DNA from: Gymnopilus junonius | Taxonomy: Eukaryota > Basidiomycota > Agaricomycetes > Agaricales > Galerinaceae | DNA length: 64,000 nucleotides | Direction of reading: 5' to 3' | NCBI GenBank assembly: GCA_015501075.1 | Contig: JADNYJ010000052.1 | Span: 62,001 to 126,000, forward strand | Shown: positions 55,506 to 64,000 of the stretch, piece by piece | Layout of the letters: the number at the start of each line of letters is the position of its first letter | Numbering within the stretch: the stretch's first letter is position 1 | The notes under the pieces: generated by a model | The model's input: only the letters and a program-made list of their open reading frames with translations | Told to the model about the DNA's origin: nothing | The model's database searches: none | Program-made: the position numbers and the translations under genes

Positions 55506-58500
55506 TCACAAATTCAAAGGCGGCGGCACACCCCCCGCACCGCCAAAGAACCCTCCGCCCCTCTGCGAACTGCTCACACTCCTCATCTTGGCATTCGGAT
55601 GGTGCTGATGGTGCGCATGGAACTGATGTCCATGATGTGAATGCGCGAGGTGCGGCGCATGCAGCGGTGTCCCGAACCCACTCCGTTTCTTCAGCAGCTT
55701 ACGCTCGCGGCGCGATTCTTTCCTGTTCTGGTTTTGGTTTTTCTGCTGGTGTTGGTGCTGGATGGAAGAAGAGGGTTTGTACGCGGCGAGAGAGGTAGAT
55801 GTGGATGCAGTAGGCGAACTCGAAGATCCAAGAGGCAGAATTAATGGCGAGGACATCGCAGACCCTCCACCGCCCATCATAATCCTCCGTCTCTTCGCCA
55901 GCTTGCTCCCCTTCCCCTTGATCATCGCGCTCGCACCGGCACCCGCCTGCCTCGCCCCTCCTGAACCCACGGCCACACCACCAGAAGACGACGAGGACGC
56001 AACTCCGGCCGCGTTCGCATTCTGCCACAACACAGCGCTCAAGGGGCTGCTCTTGATCACGCTCCCAAAGTCCGCACTGGAATGCGGCGTGTGCAAGTGT
56101 CCGCCGTTCTCCCTGCTCTGACGGAACGCGCCGACAGAGATCAGATCCCACCTGCTCAGATTTTTCACTCCAGCCTCGTCTGCTACATTCGCAGCAGGGG
56201 ACGACGCAGCGCCCTCTTCGTATGATGGAATAGATTCTTTGGCTGTATCGGGATCGTCCAAGAATGAAGCTTCGAGGACATCGCCTAGTTCGATAGGCTC
56301 CGCTTCGGATGAGAGGCCTAGACCAACAACGCCGACGGATTCAGAGACGGTGACGGCGGCATTGACGACGTCTTCAGGGGCGCTGCCGCTGACGGCGGCG
56401 ACAGCTGCAGCGGAAGAGAGAAGAAGCTCCAGAGGGGAACGGTCATCGGTATTTGAAGGCACAGAGCCGGTAGTAACAACGACCGAGGATGGGCAGCCCA
56501 AAACTGAACTTGGACTCGAAGTGAGGGACTGCAAGAGATGTCTGCGGAGAAGGTGCTCGACCTGCGAGAAAAGAAAGCACGTGAGCACAAATTCTCCAGC
56601 AGACCGTTGGATGAGGCGAGGACAAGTAATGAAGACTAGGCAGTGATTGTCCACAATAGGAACGTATCCAAAGGGAAGAGAAGAGACGCGTGCAAGCACC
56701 ATGGGAGCCATGCATGCCATTTCGAAGAACCCAAAAAGAAGCAAAGATGAAAAAGCACACTCACAGAGCTGAATCTGCCTGGGCCACCCATGGTCCTGCC
56801 TCTGCCCCTATTAAACCTAGGATGGGGAGAAGGAACGTGGTCCCCCTTCCTATCCTCCCCAATAACTGCCTGACGCGTCTCCGTAGTGGGCACGAACACA
56901 CCCTTCCGCGGACCCATCGGGACCCGCTTGCTCTCACCGCCCTCGCACTTGACCCTACCACCCTCCTCCTCCTCTTCCATCTCGTCCGAATCCCAAAACA
57001 ACACCTTGCCCTGCAAGATATCCGATGCGCTCACACCCTCCCCGCCCCACCTCCGAATCATCCGCTCCCTGCTCGCCTCGTCCTCCCTCCTCCGGCGGCC
57101 AGGGCTCACGTTGGGGGTGCTCACGGTGGAGAGGGGGTTGATGGCCGAGACGGACATGGGGAGGCTGAACAAGCGCATGGCGCGCTCGTTGGGGAGATCG
57201 TCCTCGCCCACGAGCTCCTCGTCCGTGGTATCACCCTCTCCGAGCTCGCCCTCGCCGTCTTCTTCTTCGTATCCACCGTCCGACATGTCGACATCGCTTC
57301 CGTCGCTGCGGAAACCATACGGAGGAGCATCGGTATCGTCGTCATCTCCGTTCCTGCTGGGCGACGCGCTGGTCTCGACGACGAAGCGCGAGGCATCGGC
57401 TTCAAATTCGATATCGATGATGCCTTGGTTGTCGTGGATGCCGTTGGTGAATACGATTTGGCCGTCCCAGCCTTCGGTGACCTCAAAGGGCAGACTCTCC
57501 AAGGCCGCGCGACGGCGGCCGAAGCTGCCTTCGGTACAGTCCGAGGTGCAGGAAATATCCGACTGGTCGCCGTCCTCGCCGAGAGAGAAAGCAGGCTGGA
57601 GGGGACAGGGGCAGTCACTGTCAGAGGAAGAGTCGTTGTCGGAGAGGTTGGCAAAGAAGAGATCGGCATCAAAGCTAGACTCTTCGTCCTCGGACCAGCC
57701 GGTGGCCAAGCCGACGTAGCGACGACCACGGTCGGTGTCTTCCTCTTCCTCCTCCTGAGAAGGCGGGACGGCCATCATGACGGTGTCTTCCTCTGTTTCA
57801 TCATCATCCTCTTCCGGGTTTTCGTCGTCATCGTCATCGTCTTCGGTGGCGTCAGTGTCGACATCCATCTCGGCGTCGCTCGGGCCGACGCTCTTCTTGC
57901 GTGGGCGCACGACCCAGTCGCTGTTCCTGCTGCTCCGCTTGCGCAGCAGGGGATCATCGCCGCCGAGAAGCTCTCTCTTTAAGCGAGCCTTGTCGTGGAC
58001 ATCGGCAAGAATAAAGTTTTCCTCTTCCTTGACAAGGCTGGAATCCGAGTCAAAGTCGGACAGGGAACCGTCTGAATTGTCAGACGACAGGGAAGAAAGG
58101 GCGGATGCGGACACAAAGGTGGGGAAGAGGGTGCCGTCCTCAATGTAGGGGGGTCTGGTGTAGGGGACCATGTGGGCGTCATGGTCGAGGACCGACTCCT
58201 CGGAGGAAGACTCGTCCTCGTCCGAGGTGACGGCGGGCCTCTTTTTTCTGGAGGCCTTTTTTACGACGGAGGCACGGGCCTTGAGGTTCTGACGGACCTT
58301 TGCAGAGGAGGAGCGCTTGTGTTGTTTGCCGGGGGCAGCAGATTTGGGGTTGAGGGGCTTGTAGTGGGGAGGCACGGGCGGCAGGTGTTTTGGGGGCCTG
58401 CCGCGCTTTTTGGGAGCGGGGCGTGGGGGAGAGTCTAATGGGCTGTTGTATCCGACGACTGCGTAGTCGGATGTCGTCTCTGGGCTGTTCGAGTACGCGA

Positions 58501-58756
58501 GACGGCGCTTTGCGAGCATGCTGGGGGGCACGGTGAGTTTTATCTTGAGGGAGGGTTTTGGGGGAGAGGGAGCAGGGGAGGAAGAGGAGGCTCCGGCAGC
58601 ATACCTGCGACTGAGCTCTGCCATGGAGAGGGGAAGGCCGGGGTTGATGGCAGGAATGGGGGGTTGGCAGGTGCACTCGCCATCGCAGACGGGGCAGATG
58701 TCGCTGTCGTCTCCGTCGTCTGGAGGGACTATCGTATAGGAATGAGAAGGCGACAT
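55506..58756 (-). CDS. Large acidic nuclear protein with Cys cluster and AT-hook, unrecognised family
   Basis: About 1,040 residues in two exons, with one intron from 56766 (donor GTGAGTGTGC) to 56570 (acceptor TCGCAG). The N-terminus MSPSHSYTIVPPDDGDDSDI leads to a Cys cluster ICPVCDGECTCQP. An AT-hook-like PKKRGRPPKHLPPVPP is near residue 115, then a Lys/Ser-rich patch (VVKKASRKKRPAV), long Asp/Glu runs (57780-57850) and EVTEGWDGQIVFTNGIHDNQ, GIIDIEFEADASRFVVETSA. The second exon has VEHLLRRHLLQSLTSSPSSV, SRWDLISVGAFRQSRENG, SSADFGSVIKSSPLSAVLWQ, a basic GSKLAKRRRIMMGGGG and a His-rich tail (HLAHSHHGHQFHAHHQHHPN). It ends GGGFFGGAGGVPPPLNL. A DNA-binding or ribosomal-gene co-regulator role (IFH1-like) is conceivable but unproven. 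Confidence 0.75.
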
Positions 58757-60794
58757 GGAAGGGGCAGCTTGTATTGGATGGACTGGGGGGGGTCAGAGAG
58801 CGAAACAGAAAATTGCATGGGACCTACAGAGAAAACGGTTCTTTTGCATGGCGGTTGTGTATTGAACATGAGGGTGGTTGAGAGTCCAGGGTGGAATGCG
58901 GTTGTGCTCGCGCAGAGGACGGGTGCTGCCCTAGCAATGGATGCTCGGCAGACAGTGGTTGGGGGGCAAGAGAGAGCGAGAGATCAAGTGAAAAGATCTA
59001 ATTTCTATCCCCATCAGGCACCTGTCCTCTTTCTCACCCTCACCTCGAGGCCTTTCTCTCTCTCCTCCCGCTATTATTTCTCTTCCTGCATCGTCTTATT
59101 CCTTTCAATTATTCTCCCACATGCCACAATCTGATCTCCTACTTCTCCACCAATAGCATGCCCTACAGATCATCGATATCATGTCCACAAGACCCTTAAT
59201 TCGCCTTCCCTATTACTCTTCCATGTCTTCCTCGTGAATGTTTCACCTCTGATAATCGATTATCGACCTCAAACCACCCTAGAATCAAAAATCAACTGCT
59301 ACACCCCACCCAAGTCAAGTCCATCTGGACCGGCAACATGGTGTAATGCCTGAATTCCACAACGATTCAATGGCTGCTTCACATCCACAAGTAAAAATAA
59401 TGATCCTGCCGCGTCATTTACTTCACTAATGACCCCATCTGACTGCGCATTTCTCGATTGTGGCAGTCTTAAACAGACGCTCCATCCTCACTTTGCTTCC
59501 CCCCGCTATGCATGATTCTGACACGTTCTGACTGTAATCAAGCAGTCACGTCGGGTGCGCTCACTGCTGTCATCCAACTTGCGGACCCGCCAGTCTAAAC
59601 CGCTTTGACTCGACCTAACGCTTCCTCAGTCTACTCGATTACCTTCTAGTCATCTCAGAGACTTCACTCTACTCTATCATGATCTCACTCACCCTCTCCT
59701 ATATGCCTTCAAATTCTGACACCCATCACTGTCACGATCGCTGAGCTTCCTACCCCACATTACTCAAGTAGCAATACCATACCCATTTATAGCGAGCCAA
59801 TTACCTCCATCCCGACCTTATTTCTCCACATCCCTGCCTGGCATGTTTCTCCAGCATTCACGCGACATGGTCATGGGACCGCGCGTTGCGGTGATAACTA
59901 TTCATGTCCGTGCATTTTTGCACTGCGACTGACTGCCTCTTGCGCCCGACTGCAATTATAGCGGGCAGGAGGAACTGCCAAGCGTAGGCACCGTGCCGGT
60001 TGGAGGTGGTCAATTTGGGCAGACCTTGCACACGACTAATTTTATGATGATTCAATTCAATTCAACTCGACTGAATTAGATCAAGTCCGATCGTGATATG
60101 CGACTTTTGTTTATATTCGCTGAGTTCAATCGTATAATGTCTTTCAAGTCGAGCTGCAAGCATTGTGTTTAGAGTGTGTTAGACCTCCAGGTGAAATTAT
60201 GAAAATGTGTCTACCATGCTCCAGTGGCGGAATCTGAAAGATCGCAGCTATTCTACAGCATCAGAGCGGATTCTGTTCATCCCAGGTGAGAAGGTAAGAC
60301 TTGGAATAGCAGTCCCCTGTCCCTTGCCAGCTTGCTGATAGACACGGTTTCTTTGGTGGTAGTGAAGATACCGGTGGTCATCAGACCAGACTAGATGCCT
60401 TGTGACTGCGTATATGATTTACTGAAGCCACGTCTGTATCAAATATAAAGACTGCAGTCTTTGAGGCAGGATGAACTACTAAATTAGAGTATTGGCATAA
60501 AGACTATCGATCCTGAAGGCCTGATCGTACGGCCCCATGGTACTTATTATTCAAAAAAGTAGAATGAGCACAATGATCACAGTAATGATATCCAATCGAC
60601 CCCGAAAGATTTGAAAAAGATAAAGCTATTAATTGTCAGTTACAATGTACAGGCCCCTGACCTTTGCTGACGCGACGCGTTTGAAATTAAATCATGCGTG
60701 TCATAGTCACGTGTGCGTAATCACCGCGTGCCACTGCCAGTGCGCCAACTTGGTCGATTCCAAAAGTCGGTTCTCAACCACCACAACTTACAAA
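58757..60794. other. Long gene-free stretch, promoters of flanking genes
   Basis: About 2 kb between the large nuclear-protein gene (minus) and HSK3 (plus), divergent. A pyrimidine-rich strand around 59030-59180 (TTTCTCTCTCTCC type) is typical of a long 5' leader. No supported ORF: 59858-60055 and 60633-60980 are frames of no known family or HSK3 shadows. AATTCAATTCAATTCAACTC lies at about 60052-60070. Confidence 0.45.
60675..60680. promoter_or_regulatory. MCB-type ACGCGT in HSK3 promoter
   Basis: ACGCGT in the context CTGACGCGACGCGTTTGAAA, 115 bp upstream of the HSK3 start, with CACGTG at 60708-60713. HSK3 acts in mitosis, so G1/S-type control by an MBF-like factor is plausible but inferred. 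Confidence 0.4.
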
Positions 60795-61433
60795 ATGATG
60801 AACAGCGCCAACGCCGCGCCCACCAACGCTACGCAAACCAAAGAGCGGCTGTACGCCCAACTCGCTGTAAGCCTCGGCCGCACCTCGCGCGCCATCAGCC
60901 AAACCGCCGACCTGTGCGAGCAACTCCAGGTCGATCTGCACGCCATGAGGGTTTTTGCAGGGTTGGATGCTGCCAAGTGAGTTTATTTTATTTATTTTTT
61001 CTCCTGTCTTATTTCCTTCGTTCTTTGCTTTTGTTGATCCCTTTCTCTTATTCCTGATTTAAACGTCGCATGTTTGATATGCGAATATGCGATTTCCCGC
61101 AGATTTGCAATGAGGACGGCATGAACCAAACGGATGCTAATGGAGCTACTCTTTTTTTTTACCCTCTCGTGCTGCAGGTTCATGACCGTCGCCGCTCAGC
61201 TTAACCCGGAAACCGAAGAAGGGGAAGAGGAAGAACAAAGTGGCGAAAACGTGGTGAAAGATGCGCATGTTCAGCCACAGGAAGAGAACGGAAAGACCCA
61301 GGTAAGTGAGGGTATGCCATAACCCACTGGAACCCAAGCCCTGCCTTGATACGATACATGCTCGCAATGCTTACTGACTTGCTTGTTCCGATTCGATTCG
61401 ATTCGATTGTCTTTGCAGGGTCGTGAACATTGA
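60795..61433 (+). CDS. HSK3: DASH complex subunit Hsk3
   Basis: Small subunit of the fungal DASH/Dam1 ring, which couples kinetochores to microtubules. Three exons. The start MMNSANAAPTNATQTKERLY continues AQLAVSLGRTSRAISQTADL, CEQLQVDLHAMRVFAGLDAA. The intron from 60978 (GTGAGT) to CTGCAG joins to FMTVAAQLNPETEEGEEEEQ. A second intron holding ATTCG repeats precedes GREH and stop at 61431-61433. The helical heptad pattern with QLAVSLGRT-type start and the F-MTVA continuation match HSK3 proteins. The acidic C-terminal tail is longer than in yeast. The start could also be the second Met (MNSANAA). Confidence 0.78.
61391..61408 (+). repeat. ATTCG microsatellite
   Basis: Three and a half tandem copies of ATTCG in the last intron of HSK3. 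Confidence 0.7.
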
Positions 61434-62067
61434 AACGTTCACTCACCTACCCACCGTTTGAAGCCTCGGATCCAAGCTCAAGCTTCATGATCAGGAATCT
61501 AGACAAGACGGAACACCCTAACTGCGCATTGTCTTTCACCCCGAGCCTCGTTTCGAGCCTCATTGACGTGCCCTGGTTACTTGTTCTTATTCTACATCGC
61601 ATGAGAAATTTTCTGGGCAACAAGTCGCTCAGCTGTACAGCCTGGCCAGGGGGTAGTGCCTTTCTGACAGGAATTCTGGAGACCCATTTGTACTTTTGAA
61701 CGCCATACGGACGTCAATGTGGGACGAGCTCGGTGGATGTGAAGATTTTCTTAAAGTCTTTCTGGAAACGGATTCATTCGCGTCTTTGCTTGTCCAAGCG
61801 GCAGCTTCGTTAATCGTCAAGCGAACGCAAGGTCATCATTCTTTTGTCTTTCGTGGGATGCAGGCGGAATTACCTCGCAAGGATATAGTAAGTAGATGCT
61901 ACAACTTTGTACCAAGTACACGCAACAAGAACTCGGATGATAATTATCTGCTCTAGATTCGAAATATACACAGTGAGTGAATGAACAAGAATGATGTTGA
62001 TGATGATCCTGATGCTAAAAATAATGCGAGATGTGTGCAAGATCCAATAGTGAGTGGTAAGAATAGG
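61434..62067. other. 3' flanks of convergent genes
   Basis: A plus-strand open fragment at 61696-61900 (CEDFLKVFLETDSFASLLVQ, AAASLIVKRTQGHHSFVFRG) has some coding look but no start context or partner exon. I do not annotate it as a gene. Confidence 0.35.
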
Positions 62068-64000
62068 TTATAGTACATTTGCACGAGGGGGTATCAAGTC
62101 GTATGGCCAGTGTTGAACAAAGAATTCGAAGGCTTGTTGGTTGCAAAGCTCCGGGTTCTTCTTGAGGGCGTCGAGAACTTGTTGACAGAAATCGTTGTCC
62201 GCCAAGTACTTGGCTGAGGATTTATCACATTTCTTTGAAAAAAAAAGGATGAGCCATAAGCCATACTAACTGAGGTGTTTGGAAGAGAATGGACTGACGG
62301 AAAGGCTATACCGCATTGCTGAAAACATTTTCTTGCAGAACTCGATGTGTCCGTCGACGTCAAAAGCTACATCAAGTTTGCCTTCCAGTTGCTTGCGTAG
62401 AAGGTTATTCAGGTTCTCGAAAATGGCTGGAAAAGTAAGAGTAAATTAATCATTAAAATACACTTGATATAAAGGTTAGTCACCTCCCAGCAAGGGCACC
62501 CGCAGCGCCAAGAATTCTTCTGGTGAAAATTTGTAATCCCCAGACTCCTGGTCTCGAGGTGGGAGCAAATGTTCCACATTGGAGAACAACGGATGTTGAA
62601 GGCAGTCTATTGAAAGCATGAACGCGACATATTCTCGCTCAATAGCACCTTCCCTTGGCCGCCCCTCAAGGTTGGTGTTGTTATCAGATGCAAGAGCATG
62701 GATAAAGGCTTGGAGTGCTTCGTCCATCATGTTCTAATCATGGTAGGGGTTAGAAAGTATCAACAATGGATGAAAGGCAGCAAGTACCAGATACGACATG
62801 GGTCGAAGTTTGAGGGCTTGGAACATGATGCTCAAGTTAACCCTGCGAGCCCATCGCTCGTCAAAGGGGTGCTCGTTCGCTTTCGGGAAAAGATCTTGGA
62901 GCAGATCGTAATAACGAGACCACTTTTTCACCTTTTGGCTTTGATCAGTTCTGGGACGATTTGTCAGCATGGCCACTTACATCTCCCGTTGGGCACTCAA
63001 CGCAAGCGCAACACAACCATAAGCGTATCCAGAAGTCACATTCATTTGTGTGATCGGCAGTATTTGTGCCAGGGAGAGGTGGCTTCATATAACCTTTCAC
63101 GAAATAGTATACATGCCACTGGAACTGGACGGCTGTAAATAACTGTGGACGTTGATTCAACTACTGAGAACAAGGAAGACTATAAAACTCACACTTCGCA
63201 ATTTGCTTTCTTTCACTTCGATACTTTCATCTTCACTTTCAACCTTTCTGTCCGCTGGGACGACGAGGGCATCCGGTAAATCAGTGGCCAACCAATCAAG
63301 ATTGTCAAGGTCTAGATCCATGGCTCCGTAATCTTGACTGTCTTCATCAACGACTGATGGCGAGGGAACAGGAAAGGGACGAGAATGGGGGAGGCAATGC
63401 TTCTGCCCTAGCGTCGAAGAGTGCAGAAGTGAAGTGACCGAACTCGTTCAAATCTTTTCTACGAACAATCTTCAGGCTTTTTAAGATAGGTTCAAGGGAG
63501 GCTAAAACGATAAACATCAGCGGGTTATCTTCAAACACAAAAGGAAAGGATTACAGAATAACACAGGGTCAGGATAACGTGAATCTTGGATATGAGACAG
63601 TACTATGTTGCGTACTTGGCAGAGCAATGCGTCGACGAGAAACTTGGTAAAACGTATATTAGGAGAAGACGATTTGCCGTCCGTCTGCAATGCTGCTTCG
63701 AATTCTGTTCTGATGATTTTGGCGAGCTCGAGAATCCATTCGCCGATGTCCTTCAATGATTGACCACGAGAAACCATCAGCTTTGCCCAGCTCGCCACAC
63801 CATTGATTATAGCAATCCGACACTTCTTATCCGCATCAAATGAAGGAAATATAATTGCGGGCGGTGTCAATCTCCCTTTGCGATCACCTTTTTCTAAGTA
63901 GTCAGCGACGGCGAGAGCACTTATTCGGTTATAGAACTAGGAAGATCTTCATCCTTGGGAGGATTGGTTTTGGAAAAAGGGAGAGCACTCATCGGCACCG
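62068..64000 (-). CDS. Unrecognised large protein, 5' end outside window
   Basis: Several exons read right to left. The first seen begins FYNRISALAVADYLEKGDRK after an acceptor near 63937, then LTPPAIIFPSFDADKKCRIA, IINGVASWAKLMVSRGQSLK, RFTKFLVDALLCQVRNIVLS, LASLEPILKSLKIVRRKDLN, LFTAVQFQWHVYYFVKGYMK, ECDFWIRLWLCCACVECPTG, KVKKWSRYYDLLQDLFPKAN, EHPFDERWARRVNLSIMFQA, MMDEALQAFIHALASDNNTN, YVAFMLSIDCLQHPLFSNVE, AIFENLNNLLRKQLEGKLDV, EFCKKMFSAMR, KCDKSSAKYLADNDFCQQVL and FEFFVQHWPYDLIPPRANVL, stop TAA at 62068-62070. The sequence is globular and helix-rich without a motif I know. Introns are 50-70 nt. Probably a basidiomycete-specific protein. Confidence 0.6.

Noticed and set aside
56690..57982. 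Plus-strand ORF of 430 codons
   Set aside because: It is the antisense of the acidic, GC-rich coding exon of the large nuclear protein; the composition is a mirror of Asp/Glu/Ser codons and no motif appears.
1..64000. CRISPR arrays, prophage or bacterial-type operons
   Set aside because: No regularly spaced identical repeats, no bacterial genes; the intron-rich eukaryotic structure is uniform across the window.

Overview
The window is nuclear DNA from a filamentous basidiomycete, most likely a mushroom-forming agaricomycete. Genes sit densely on both strands. Nearly all are interrupted by many 45-80 nt GT-AG introns, and they encode fungal proteins: a velvet regulator, fungal lanosterol synthase, a DASH kinetochore subunit, ARP9 and VMS1. 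No operons, CRISPR arrays or bacterial signals were seen. Gene models were spliced by hand from the sequence and family knowledge, so exact exon ends are estimates unless stated.

Layout, left part (1-20 kb): cytochrome c1 (CYT1, 3' end outside the window), a small CYSTM membrane protein, a velvet-domain regulator, TIM23 divergent from a mitochondrial TPR protein, a P-loop polynucleotide-kinase-like protein with an RG-rich tail, sorting nexin SNX41, the ribosome-biogenesis factor BFR2, a 0.9 kb terminal-inverted-repeat element, a C2H2 zinc-finger protein and VMS1.

Middle (20-45 kb): phosphomannomutase (SEC53), DNA polymerase delta catalytic subunit (POL3), a SET-domain protein, RPL30, two tRNA-derived SINE-like repeats, ARP9 divergent from lanosterol synthase (ERG7), a tandem pair of secreted serine carboxypeptidases and a PPOX-fold protein with a C-terminal membrane anchor.

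Right part (45-64 kb): condensin subunit BRN1, a poorly resolved stretch with small ORFs and a possible decayed gene, a displaced copy of the 3' end of a large nuclear protein, that large nuclear protein itself (AT-hook, acidic), a long gene-free stretch, HSK3, and an unrecognised large gene running off the right edge.

The genes are mostly housekeeping and do not form one pathway. Two loose themes are visible: mitochondrial import and respiration on the left (CYT1, TIM23, the TPR protein, VMS1), and S-phase or mitosis genes (POL3, BRN1, HSK3) that carry ACGCGT (MCB-type) motifs near their starts. Three or four conserved genes contain apparent single-base frameshifts, which more likely reflect assembly indels than pseudogenes. 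I did not find a convincing new multi-gene system.
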